Of a DNA stretch of 64,000 nucleotides, positions 26,547 through 39,561 are shown piece after piece. Position numbers and translations under genes: made by a program. The notes under the pieces are model-generated. The model saw only the letters and a list, made by a program, of their open reading frames with translations, made no database searches and had not been told where the DNA came from. Where the stretch lies: contig NC_133024.1 of the NCBI RefSeq assembly GCF_048771995.1, forward strand, positions 21,902,001-21,966,000. The letters run 5' to 3'. The first letter of the stretch is position 1. Each line of letters begins with the position of its first letter. Source of the DNA: Taeniopygia guttata. Taxonomy: Eukaryota > Chordata > Aves > Passeriformes > Estrildidae.

Positions 26547-26875
26547 TGGAGGAGAGATTGGAAGGGCCTCTGGTGTTCTAGATGTACCCTATTGTAAATG
26601 TAGGTGAACCCTGTGGGAAGAAATGGTGATGTCTGACTCCAGTTCAGAAGGCTGAATGATTTCTTTATTATAACTATACTAATATACATTAATATACTAT
26701 TTAAAGGAGATATTAAAACCACATACCTACTTTTTCTAACTGCCATATCTAACTCACAACTCATGACCCTCTCACGAGAGTCTAGACACAGGTGGATTGG
26801 ATTGGACATCAGGCTCAAACAATCCTCACCAGAATCCAATCAAGTAATCACCCCAGGTAAACAATTCTTTAAACA
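26547..26875 (-). mobile_element. Solo LTR with imperfect 6-bp target duplication
   Basis: This 329-bp element has TG and CA ends. The flanks are GATGCC (26541-26546) and TATGCC (26876-26881), five of six bases matching. On the minus strand it carries TATATTAGTATAG-type AT-rich promoter sequence, then ATAATAAAGAAATC, and ends CCAATCTCTCCTCCA. No coding sequence is present. It lies 33 bp from a second, unrelated LTR. Confidence 0.75.
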
Positions 26876-26908
26876 TATGCCCCATGGGAAAAACAAGGAG
26901 TAGAAATA

Positions 26909-27265
26909 TGTAATTTCTGGTGTTTTCCCCCCCTCCACGCAGCCCCCTGAATAGAATCCGACCAGCTCAGAGATATGGGGCTGTGAGGGGAGGAATACCA
27001 GGAGAGGGAAAGGTATTCAAAAGAGGCTCTTACCCCAGGGAAGTTGGAACAGCTCTCTTTATTCTGTGGTGTCCATGGAGAGCGGGGCAAAAGAGAAAGA
27101 GCAGGAAGTCTCAGGGGTCTATATAGGTTTTGGACAGGGTGGGCTTTCCTGGCTCCCCGCCAACCCCTTTGGGGCAGGAAGGAGGATCCAGGGGTTATCT
27201 TGATCAGGGCCACAGAGGCCCGGGGAAAGGGGGGCAAAAGCGGTGTCCATGAGCTCACCGTAACA
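26909..27265 (-). mobile_element. Solo LTR with 6-bp target duplication GAAATA
   Basis: This 357-bp element begins TGTAATTTCTGG and ends CCGTAACA on the plus strand, flanked by perfect GAAATA repeats at 26903-26908 and 27266-27271. On the minus strand it has CCTATATAGACC as TATA box and AGAATAAAGAGAGC as polyadenylation signal about 60 bp later. It is GC-richer than its surroundings. The 6-bp duplication fits an ERVK-class origin. Confidence 0.85.
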
Positions 27266-27946
27266 GAAATAGAAATTATTTTTCTTATCTCTGTGCTCTT
27301 CTATGAAAAAAATCTTGAGAAAGAGAAGAATGTGCCTGCCACAGTAGTCTTTTAGAATTACATCCCTTTAACAATCTGGAACCAACTTTCTCATTCCTCA
27401 GATTCAATGGGTTTACAGCAAATGTATTTGTGTACTATGAGCTGAAGATAACAAAACCCAAAAAGATTGTCAAAAGCCAAACCCTAAAGCTTTGTAAATT
27501 CAATTTCTCAAGCTTTCCTTCATATGGCTAACTTCTGTGTGTTAAACTAACCTGGAACTCTCCTCTCGCTGGTAGCTCTGAGGAAGACTAAGAGACTCAG
27601 GATTTTAGGTTTGTTTTGCTTGGTACACTGTAGTTTCTGACTGCCAGCATCCCATAAGAAGCAAATTGCCATGACTAATAAGTTCCATCTCACACTTCAC
27701 ATGAAAAGGTTTGGTAGCTTCTTCCAGAGCCTTAAACTGAACCAGGGATAAGCCAATGAAGAGATTACAGATATCTCAAGAGTTTACTTTGTGTGATTGC
27801 CATGTATTTGCTGACAGATACAGTATCCTGTTTTCCCTCTACACTTCTCTTGGGGATCAGATCAAATAAATCTCGACTTCTCAGTTATGTAGAAATAAAG
27901 CAAACTGCCCTCCACTTCTGAAAGTCTTTTTATTTAGCCAGAAATG

Positions 27947-27992
27947 AAAAAAAACAAAACAAAACAAAAAAAACCCAAAAAACAAAAAACCC
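27947..27992. repeat. A-rich simple repeat (AAAAC type)
   Basis: Runs of A interrupted by single C or CC form a low-complexity stretch. No element body is recognisable next to it. Confidence 0.7.
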
Positions 27993-30900
27993 AGACATCA
28001 TGTTGAGAGAATTCACTTGATTTGAAAAGACATTTTGGTGAAAGGTTTTTTCAAGTATTTTCTGGGAGATGAGCCTGTGAGCCCAAACCATGACAAACAG
28101 GACTGGGGGAGAGGAGAGAGAAAAAATAAATCTCTGTGGACTTTTTCACTTAAAAGTACTTTGGTTGTTTTCTGAGAGCTTCTCCTCTGAGCCCTGACCT
28201 ATTTCCACCTGCTGCCTGGCATTTGATGAAGCAGATTACTAAATGAATTCATTGTTATGGTTGGAAATAAATTTCCTTACTGGCCAAGGTTAGACTTTAG
28301 GATGCTTTTTGCAGCCTTAGACCTTACAATCAGCACATATTTGGGTGGATGCTCAGTTTTCAGGAGCAGCTCCTGGTGTTGCTTCTCTTCTTAGGTCTCT
28401 TGATGTGACTGGGCAGAACTGATTTTTTTTTGATCTACAGAGACCAGAGTGAGCCTCTGTAGCAAAATGGTTGCTTGTTACTCAGTGATTATGAGCCCAT
28501 AAAAAAATACTTCAGCTTTTACCTGGCACAAGGAAACCCTTGTGTTGAATTGACAGTAAAAAACATCTTCAATTATGTTGCAAGCAGTGATATATTTTGA
28601 AAGTTTTTCTGTCTTAAGTCGTGGTGAGTGAATAGAAGGACTAAAATTATTGTGCTGCTGAATGCTCTTGGAATAGTCAGGCGATGCTGACTGCAATGAG
28701 CTCTGGAAAATAACAGGTAAGTCTGTGGTGTCCCAGGACATTTATCCATGAGCACATGAGTCATGACTGCACATCAATGTGCCCACCAGACTTACCTGCT
28801 CTGTCCTGTACTCTTCTATATGTACTGCTCTGCTTACAACTCAGGCCAGGTCAGAATTTGGCTTCACTGGAATTCAAACAAATCTATTAGAAAGCTATCA
28901 TTCCAACAGCTCTTTACTAATGAGGTAAGTCCTTTCTAGCTGCTGGTGGAAAAAAATCAGCTAATCCTATGGAAAGCAAATGTAGGCACTCCAAATGATC
29001 TAACTGGAGGAGCAGAATTTATGGACATTGTGATATGGAGGGTTAGAGGGAAGTGCTGAGGAAATTCAGTTTATTTGGTTTGATGAGTTTGAGATGTTGG
29101 GATGCATTTTGCCATGGATGTTTAGTGTAGGAACTCTGCAGACACTGTAATTTCACAGAGTCTTAACAGCAGAGTCTGAAGGCTTTGTTGGCATAGTAAA
29201 ATGCATTCGTTGATGTACAAAAATGTGTTGTACTGTACAGAATAAAAATAAGGCAGATTCCTGCCCCAGGAGCTCATCAGTTAGATTCCAAATGCCCATG
29301 TTGAATTCCAGCTTTCAAAATTTTGAGTGCCAGGCAAGCTTTCCACATGCCTTGAACTCAGGGTTTTGCTGGGACCTCAACTCTTGCTGCACAGCTCCAA
29401 CCCTTTCTTCTTCTGCTGCTCTGGGCCGGCTTAAGAAGCTGTTGCACTGTGAGCTGTGAGAGAAATAAATGATTCCACAAACTATTCCAAGATTTGTAGG
29501 CCTCTGAAATAGGTTCAGAACTGGGAAGTGAATTTACAAGTTTATACCCTGGCACTTCCTCTGTAACCAGCTGAGCCTAATCAGTGTGAGGGGGGCATTC
29601 CTACTGGAATGGGACACCTCTAGAGGAAGCAGCAGTGGCTTAGGGCCACTCGAACACAGCAAAGAGGTTGGGGCAGCTCTATTCACTGCCTTTGGTAGAT
29701 GCTCTGTAGAAATATGTCAGGATACTGGGTGCCTTCCCAGTGATCTCCAAGACCTGTCTTTGATCCTGATTAGAAATATATGTAACCCAAGTCTTCATAT
29801 CCCAGAGTTTAGAGGAAAAGCTTGAAATTCACTGGTAATCTGAATTGGTTGGCTCTGACCCAACTGTAATAGGGAAAAAGGTCTTAATGGATATAAATGA
29901 ATATCAGACTTGAAGGATAGGAACTTGACAGAGGGGGATAGAAATCACCGTGGCACACTGAGGAAAATTTCACTTGCTCTGACCGACAATTTTTGAGAAG
30001 TGCTGTTTTTTTACTGAGAACCATTTCAACCAGAGAATCTGACCATTCTCTTCAGTGATTTCTTTTCATATTACAGAAGCTAACTCTGTTCTGCATGTCC
30101 TGATATAACTGGGAGAGGGAGCCCCCTTTCATAACCTTAAACTCTGTCCAAAAGCTTAAAAAATAATAATAAACAAACTTCAGCTTTGTTTAGTCTTACC
30201 AACATATAGCATGGATTGTTGCCAAGGTTCTGTGGATGGCAGGAATCAATTTCAATGGAGTGCCTAGAGAACAGTCATTGTGATGCTGAAGAAATCCCCA
30301 CAGCAGAAGACTTCAATTCCTGTTTCCCAGCAGAGGTTTGTGGACTCAGACAGTTGCTGTCTCTTAGTATCTTATCCCCTTACTAAAATTTCTGTGCATC
30401 AGGCAAGGGCTGATGAAGAGGACATAATGAGAGAGGCTATACTTTTCCTAATAGGGACTTCATTTTTGGAACTCTGGAGAATGCATTAAGTTCATAAGAA
30501 AAAAATATTGACATTATCTTACAAATACTTTTGTCTGTCACCAGAACAGAAAGCTGCTTTTCTGGAACTTGTAGTCCTGGATGCATATAGGCTTTGTGAG
30601 CCTGTACTGTGTGGGGAACAGGCTTGCCAGTGAATGTTACAGGAATTTGCAGTTTATAAGTATGTAGTGCTTGCAATAACATCATAAATATTTCCTTTCA
30701 CATCACACTTGCAGTTCCCAGCACTGTTAATACAGATGTATTGTCAATCCCCAGCCACTGAGGAAGGCGAGCTTGTCTGGAAACTGATTCATTCCTTTAC
30801 TGGAAAGCCCATTCCTTCCAAAAGTCTGTAGTGAGCTGGTTGTAAAGCGTGGGCCCCTGGTTTCCCTTCTAAGCACAAGGAGATTATTTTTGTTATTTCT

Positions 30901-33900
30901 TCTCTAGCAAAGACTCTGGGGTCTCTCATCTGACTTCCTGACATGTTTGTTTATCCTGGGCTTGAATAAGTCCTCCACCTCTTAAAGCCACAGACAGAAG
31001 AACATGTCTCAGCATAACATCTTGATTCCTTTAGATCTACTGCAGGATAGATGGTGGAATCATTTGTTCAGCCAATTTGCTCAGTAATGCATTGAGAGCA
31101 GGACTGTAGCAGAAGTAAGGCAACACTGAAAATAATAACTATTTTTCCCTTGCAAGGCAATATCTGTATACACACATTAGAATCCCAGCAGGCTTCCTGA
31201 ATCCTTTCGTTCTTCTTTATACCTTAGCTTGCTTAAAAGTGGTTCATTATGAAGCAGTTTGAAAAGTGTTTATCTGAGAAATTAGCACAACTTTAAATCT
31301 TATTTGTTTTATATATCTATAATAACAAAAATTTAAAAAATACACTCGTTGCATTGAACCTGAGTAAAGAATGAATATAAAAAAGCTGGTTTTGCTCTTT
31401 AAAGGTTTCTGATGTGCAAAGTCTGAACATATGCCAGAAGATCTGTGAGAATACAGGTGCAGACATCAAGGCTCTTTCTGCAAATTTAGAGAGATGTGTG
31501 TCCATGGAACTGCTCCATCACCATATCCAACAACTGACTCAACACTCTAGCTGATAGTTCAGCGAACAAGATTTTTGCTATGTTGTGTTCACTCACCTCT
31601 GTTCATGTCAGATTGTGGTCCAGGAATCCTGACTTTCATGGTTTGGTCCAGCAACAGCTGTGACACCATGAGCCCCAGCTGGAGCTGCAATTGCATTGGC
31701 AAAGCTCCATGGAAATAGACAATAGAAATTATGATGATGAGTTTTGCCTAAGAGCTGAGGACATGGCTTTAGGTTTAAATCTTTGAATATTCTTGAATGC
31801 AGTCTTGAATGGAGCCTGCTGGACCTGCTTTTTAAAGTGTGTCATTGAAGGAATCCATTGGCTTTGCAGCTTTAGTCTTGCACAAATTCCATGTTCCATA
31901 GGGCAGAACCCATCAGAGCTGCAGATCTTGTTGAGTACCCGGACTCTGCCAAGAACTAAGAGTTTTAAAAAGAATTTTAAAACATCATATTTTTTTAAAC
32001 TTTCAATAGCAAAATATTCAGTGGAACCCTGCAAGGGGGATATCACAACATCCACTTTTCTGCATGGGACTTAGATGAATAAGATTTGAGCATCAAAACA
32101 CCATTGTTTCTGAGGAGATCATTATCCTGCCTAATGATACAAACATAGATTATAAACCTTGGATGTCATATTGTCTATTTACAAAGTATTCAAAACCAGG
32201 AACATATTCCCCCAGACACAGCAGGAGTTGAGGTGTTTTCAGTTTTTAGCTTTTCAGAGACATCATGGTAAAATGTTCACTACTTCAATGTTGAATTTTG
32301 TTTCTTTTCTTTGCTCTCACTTATGTAACTCTGTCCCCTGCTATAATACACAGAAGAACATGCATGCCCTTGTGATATAAATATGTACCTAATGAAGCCA
32401 TTCTGCTGAGGTGTTTGAGATTTCCAAATTGCTTTTAATTTGCCTGTGCTTTGGGTGGTAAAGGTACCTGTGCTTTGTGGTTACTATCAGCTCATACTGT
32501 TAGTTATCACACTTTGATAAATTCTTCTCTAAAGACTTTGTGTTTATTGACTTTGTCCAAAGGACTCAGTTGGGCTTTAAGGCAGTTTTTAAGAGCTCAC
32601 TTAATTTCACTCTTTTTCAAATCCAGATAAGCAAATTAATGAGGCAAATGCTTATCCCTCTGAAAACCCAGTTGGATTTTTTTATCCCTTCCCATAGATT
32701 ACCACTAGAAATACTCTGCTGGAAGTGAGACAATAGCTACATGAGCAGTGGCTGTTGCAGACTATACCCCACTTCACATGGCTGAGGCTGGATGTGTGGC
32801 AGGGTGGTTGGGTGTGTAACCTCACTTAGCAGGAAACACAGCAGTCCACAGTCCTGGCCCATGTGGAGTGCAAACTGTTCTTGTCACAGGAAAGAGCTGT
32901 GTGGCACTTTGGACTCTTCACAAGGGCAAACTCATGTCAGTTTACTTTGTTCCTTTTCTACAAATGGCCACGTTTTGAGGGAGATTTTAATTCCTCTCCC
33001 AAAGTTTATATATCTAGAGTAGTGTTTCCTATCACAAGACTCAGTGCTCATCCTGTGTTCTTTGTACTTTCATCTCCAACAATCCAACATTAATATTTTG
33101 GTTCTGTGGTTTTCTGATTATACTTTAGTATTAAACATGGATGCCTCCAGTTTGGCTAATGATATGTGCCTTGAAGAATTATTATTATTATTAATAATAA
33201 GAGCCCTACTGAAACAAATGTGCTATACATTAATGTACTCTCTTAAGAAAAGATCTAGTTTTCTAACTACTACAATAAATTTCTAATTGCTAGCAAACCA
33301 GGTATAATTTCATTATACCTTTAAGCAGGCATTTTGTTCTTTTTTAATATGAAGCAGTACTTTTTATTGTTTATTTGTAGGGCATGTTGTCACTGAGTTT
33401 TGCTTTCGTACATTTTCGTCATTATCTACTTAAGTCTCATGGTGTTTCTGTAGATGTATCTTGTCAGTATTGTCTTCAAATTTATTTAGGGAGAAGACCA
33501 AATGGAACAGGATGAAAGTATTCTCTGCATAGTACCAAGTATACCCAATTGTTTCAGAGACTGCCCTGGCTTCAGTGCGCATGGCTGCTGGTCTTTGGAG
33601 CCAAAAAACTCTCATTGTCTAACACACAAACAGGCCCCAGTTATGTAAAATATTATCATGAAATGCAGTGTAGTTTTGCAATGTGTGAATCGAGTTGGGC
33701 TTGAAGCAAATCTCCATTTCCTGTGAACCTAAGCAATGGTGAAATTTTGAATCCATGTGTGAATTCTGTAGTTTAGGCTGATCTGTAGCAATTTAATTGC
33801 TGGATATTGCTAGGACCTGATTAATACCTGAGGATTCAGATGCTGACAGTGACTCATTTCCTGCTCACTGCCAAGGGAAATGTGCTTCAAGATAAAGCAA

Positions 33901-34071
33901 CAGGGAGGAAGAAAGGATAGGGAAAAGTCAGCCCACTGCCATTTCACAAATGGCATTTGACTGAAATCTTTTGTCCGATGAATTGTTTAAAACAATGCAT
34001 GGTCTATGAAAAATAGTCTGGAGAATCTCCATGATTAATCTCTTCAGAGCAGAGCAGACTGTGAAAGCCAA

Positions 34072-34132
34072 CAACAAACAAACAACAAGCTTGTTTTAGT
34101 GGAAAACAAACAAACAAACAAAAATAAAAACC
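34072..34132. repeat. AAAC-rich simple repeat
   Basis: Two short runs of AAAC/CAAA units (around 34074 and 34105) are separated by unrelated sequence. It is low-complexity DNA. Confidence 0.7.
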
Positions 34133-35982
34133 CAGAAATCTATTCCAGGGTTTGTAATTTAGGACAAAAAGTGGAAAATGCTTTTGATTGACTTTTAAAA
34201 AAATTTAAAAGGCATGTTCTAACTGATTGCAGTGAATCAAGAGTTCTATCACTCTGTTCTTCCAGTGAAGCAGACTAGATTTATATGTAGTTTTGGAAGG
34301 GGTGAAAGAGCAGAATTCTCTCTCAAATCAGTTAGTTTAGAGTGCAGCCTGATGTAGCTCTGCTTTCTGTCATCAATTAATGAAACAACATTTTCTCTTC
34401 AAACACAAAAAGATGACTGCTAAATGGTGTTACTTCCTCTCTTACTGCCTTCCAATTGCACTTTCTATTATTCTAGAATTCACTAATCTTCTCGGAAGAG
34501 CCTCTTGAAAGTGCTTATGCAGATCATAGGCAGATTTTTATGACTTATGCCTGTAATACCAACAAAATCTTCTCAGTACATGGTTTCTCATTTGCCCCTT
34601 GAAGTCAGCCAAAAAGCCTCCAATTTACTTTAGTGCTGCTTGACTCAGATTCTGAATGTTGATTTACTAATGTCACACAAATAAACACTGCTTGAGTTTT
34701 CTGAAAAACAGCTGAAAGCTGTATATTTACTCTTCCTAATTTTCCTCTTAGAAGATGATACACACATCCTTAAGCCAAGCCTAGCCTGAATTAACTGCTG
34801 TCAAAGAATACCTGACATAAATAATGTTGTGTTAAAGGGAGGAATTTTTTAACCCTCACACTGTTCTCATACTCAGACTTGCTGTATTAATAGACCTTGT
34901 ACATGCAATTTTGACTAACACATACTAAAAAGCTCCATCAAATTAGCATTATCCCCTTTGGACTGGAACTGATCACTATTTGCGTGTTCGTCATTAGAAG
35001 AAATCTATCTGATCTATAGTTGTACTTGTAAATTGGTTTTCAGGCACTTTCTCTGCACATCACCAGACAGCTGCCTTAAGATACAACAATCCACATTTCC
35101 TTAGAGAACCTTTAATGAGAGCAATTTGGATCAGAGAGCAATTTTAAGTATATTTAGTGTAAAGCACAATGGGTAAGACATACAGGGTTGTTGTCATAGG
35201 TCTTGAGCTGGCTCTTTGGCAGAAAATAACTGGGGTATTTCATGAGCTCTCTAGAAATTTTGCTGATGCTGCCTCTCATGAAAATGGTTCTGTTTCACTG
35301 CCTCCAAAGAAGTAAATCTAGTGACAGGTTTCAGCAGGGATGTAGGAATCGGGTCTTTTACATCCTAACTTAAAATCAGGACTCTGTATGCTACTCTACT
35401 TCATGAATATACTGCTGTTTTGTCCATGCACAGATGTAAGGAAATGAAAAACAATTGAAACTACTCAAAAGCCATTTATGTCTGCTTTTGTAACATAACT
35501 CCTCCAATGGTCTCTTCTAAAACAAGAGGAAATATGTATTGAGATGTAATTCCAATTCAGAAATGTTCTTGATGCTTCTGATCAACTGTGAGCATATTGA
35601 AATACTCCTAAATGAAGAAGTAAAGAGAAATAGATTTGTTGTAAATAAGGCTCACAGTTTTGTGATGAGATTTCATGTTATTGCATTATTATTTTCATGA
35701 AGTAAAGAATACTTACTGTAAATTTAATGCAGTAACCTAGCAATGATTGCCAAGGTTTCTTTTAGAAGGAGAAAACTTGGTTTACATTCTTCTGTATTTT
35801 TATGCAGTGAATATTCTTTTCAAAACCCCTCTTTTGGCCTTTGTTTTCCTGTCAGTGTGGATTAATGAAACTGCTCTATGATAGGGATTGTCACGTAGAC
35901 TGTAACAGAGCTTCTGTTACAGGTATAAACTGAACAATTTACCTCTGCCTCTAAATGACAACCTGCAAAGGGTTTTACTCAT

Positions 35983-36022
35983 GTTCCTTGAATTCCTCCC
36001 AAGGTTCCTTGCATTCCTCCCG
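35983..36022. repeat. 20-bp tandem duplication
   Basis: GTTCCTTGAATTCCTCCCAA is followed directly by a near-identical GTTCCTTGCATTCCTCCCGA. It is a small local duplication. Confidence 0.75.
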
Positions 36023-39000
36023 AGAAGAACTTTTATTAGTCACTGGTGGCTTTACCAGAGTGTGTCAGGTGCAGATGAAATACAGGACTGTCACCCTCAA
36101 AGAAATTGAGTTCCACAGCAGTATCAGGCATTTGAGTTTTGTTCACTTTGTTAAGCAGTTTCTATGGAGTCAACATCCTGAATCTGACAAAACAAAATGC
36201 TGAAGGGAGAAGCACACAGGTTTGTGGAGTGTTGGAATGATTACTCAGCTGCCTTGAGCTGAATGTATTTCCTAACAGATGAAAAACATTTTTGTTCACT
36301 TGAGATAACTGCAGGGCAGCCAAATGATTACATTCAAACTTTCCAAAGCTTGGAAATATTTGCTTCTGAGTCACAGCCAAACATGAGCAACTGCTGCCCA
36401 GAAGGGATATTGTTGTCTGGAAAGAGAGAGACAGCTATAACTGATTGCCATGCTGAGCCTGGAAACCCCATCTCAACCTTATCTTCAACATCATGCTTCT
36501 GCAGTGCTCTCATGAGCTCCACCACTGCTGAAGCAGCAATCCAGGAGCAGCAGAGCCACCTTCATGATGCAACAAACTGCTCCAACAAAAACTGGTGAAT
36601 CGCTACACTGAGAAACAAGTAGTCTAGCAAGCAGGTAGCCCAGAGAACAGAAAGCACTCATCCATCAGTGTTCCTTCAAAAAAATGTACTGCATAAAACT
36701 CAGCAACTTTTTTTTAAAATTTGATTTTGAGTTTTTTATTTGTGTGGTCAAACAAGATGTTCTGCCAGAATCAAATACAGATCAGCCTTTATCAAATGAG
36801 TGTGAATAGTTGGCTATTAACAGAGAATTTGTGACTTGAAATTGCCTAAAGCAATTTATTTTTTTGTGTTGTGAATGTTATTTCATCTGTTTTTTTGAAA
36901 AAACGGTTGTTCTTGGAGTGAGAACTAAACATTCCAAGAACCTATCACAAATTAAAAAGAAACATGTAGAATCTTTGCAGAAACAAGTCACATAAGGAAT
37001 GCCTTCAAAACAGTTTTGCATTGAACTGAGCAAGAGATACCAATTGGGATACTCATGGATAATCAAAAGTGACAGACATGTAATATTTGCTCTTTATTTA
37101 AGGTAGCAATATGTCTCTATCCAATCTTCCCCAAGAAGGCTTTCTTGAAAAATTGGTATGATCTTCCCTTTTCAAGCATCCTGCCATTCTTTTAATGGGA
37201 GAAGGTATTAACTTTAGGAAACAGTAAAAAAACCCCCACTCCCAACTTGAAAACAGTGCTTTTCCTGTGGTGCTTCAAGTCTGTGTATGGATTTCACTTA
37301 CCACTAACCAAAATGTTCCTTTTCTAAGAGGAGAAAGACTGACTCTTGGAAAGGACTAAACGATTCTGGGCATTTGAAGTCTCTCCTTGCTGCCAGTGAC
37401 ACAACAGCCAGCTTTTCAGATAAATACAGTTGCAGACTCTCTGCTGTGCATATGGGGATAAAAAGCAGATGTCTTTCAAATCCCCTGAAGTTTCTGTAAC
37501 TGTCATTTAAAATAAAACACCTTTGACTTGTGCAGCAAGCAAGCCTGAACTGAAATCACAGGGAGAGAGTAAATATGATCCTCCTGGTGTCATTTTTAAA
37601 GCCTCTTTTATGTCTGTAACTGCTCTTAAAATGTATATAAACACTGTTCTCTTAATATGTGAGTTTCTACCCCAGAACTCTATTAGAGATTGCACAAATA
37701 TTACCTCAGTGTATATTCAGACATTATTAAAACAAATTACTCTATTGCAGTACAGCTAAGGCCCCTTCATTCATGATGGTGATGGACTGTGCAATGTCCC
37801 TAAGGTGTGCCAGGAACAACCATGCTGTTGTAAGCTTACACAATCAGTTATTTAAAATTGATTTATTTTGTTAATATTGTATAATGGCTCCCAGGAGGAG
37901 ATGAAAACAAACAGATCAGAGCTGATTATGCCTCAGGTTATAGCTTGAGACAAGGCAGTAACTTGTGGGTCTAGAACTCACAGTTACAGAAAGACACTGC
38001 TTTGTGCTCTGTGTGTTTTTTTCTCCCTGCAACCCTTTGAACCTCACAGTATTTTTGTGCCTCAAGTCTTAAACCACCACAGGCCTGCATTGTAGAGCTT
38101 GGCCCAGATTACCTGGACTGTACCTTGGAGAAGTCTAAAGGAGTCTGTCTTGTACACACAGCTATGGGTAGTTTTAAACCATTCTTCACAGCTTCCCTGT
38201 TCTTGGGCTTCTTCTAGTCCTTGGCCAACTACTGGCATTGAATAAAACTGGCCAAAGAAAAAATATCCAACAGCTGAAAATCCCTGGTGAACAGAGACAA
38301 CTAGTTTGTTCCCCCTTTTATATTCTGTGTATTGAAAACACCAAAGGTGTGACCTAGAATAAAATGGTCTGTATTGGAGTTGGCTCAGCCCAGATAGAGA
38401 TTTTGGAGCCATGTTCTGATTTTACTTCCAAGAGGAATTTTAACATATGGACATCTCTCTTCCTCTCAAAACCATTGTTCATGGTTTCATCATTTCATGG
38501 TTTTCATCATTCATGGACATGGTTTCGTGTGTTGCATGTTCCTGACTCTCCATTTGTCTCAATTTTCCAGTCAGATGAAGGTTTCCATTGGCTTTAATTA
38601 GCTTTAATTAGTCACTGGTATGACAGTACAGCAGCTTTCTCTTGCCACAGGAGAGGGGTCATTCCTAAGCTTGCTGCTGAGGTTATTCCTTAACCACTGC
38701 TGCTGTAAACAGCCCATGAATTACTTCTGCAGGAACAAAGCAAAAGGCCAGAGACATGATGGCAGCAGCAGGCTATGTCCTGTGTCCACACTCACTCCAA
38801 GCTGCTGTGAATGCTCTCAAACCTGAGGCTGTTCAGCCAGCTGGATGAGGCACACTAGAGACAGCAGCTGAGAATGTAATTTCTGAGTAGGACACACTGG
38901 CTGCTGTCACTGTGGTCAAATGCCTTCTATCTCAGGCACACATGAAAACTGCTGTAGTGGGAGCTGCTTCACTCATACATAGTGCTCCACAAAGTGGAAT

Positions 39001-39561
39001 TATCATGCACACTCCCCTTCTCAGAAAAGCTGGATAAGGGCTGTCAGGTCTTTGCTCTAAATCTAAAATTCTTAATTCGTAGCTCCTTGACAGCTGATCA
39101 TTATGCAGCCCCACAAGACTAAATCCTTGGGATTCTGTTGCCTGCTTGTGCTTGCCTCTGCAATCCATTCTTTTAGATAGTCCCTGTGGAGCAGAATCTG
39201 CCTGGCCTGAATGGTGATAGATTGTTGAAAGAAAAGCCATTCCCAGTCCGTAAGAGAATCACATGTTTTCCTTATACTCCTGGATCTCTGAGGCTTCAGT
39301 GGATAACATGTCCTTCTTCCAATCCTTTGGCAACAATCTAGGGATCTGTGCAATTAAACAGTTTTATTAGTTCAAATAAAAGAGGCCAGGACCAGGGATA
39401 CATTTCTGGTTTCTTAAAGCCTAAGTCAGCTGTTGCTACTTGATGGTGTTTGGCCTTCAGATCTAGGCCTGATTCAAATCTCTGAGGGCTGAGCTTTCTA
39501 GGTAGAGGTGCCCATACATCTCTTGAGTAGCTGGATCATGGGCAGCGGACTGACTCAACTG

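Larger units (their letters stand above)
27272..39556. other. Unannotated non-coding DNA
   Basis: These 12 kb hold no recognised gene or full repeat, only simple runs and small duplications listed separately and an ATT run near 33179. Frames of 108-116 codons occur at 31729-32055 (-), 36263-36598 (+) and 38062-38412 (-); none matches a known family and none is flanked by a convincing gene structure. Confidence 0.5.

Noticed and set aside
38062-38412. Minus-strand frame of 116 codons with a TATAAAAGGGGG sequence inside it
   Set aside because: Considered as an LTR or an exon. No terminal repeats, target duplication, polyadenylation signal or protein similarity could be found.
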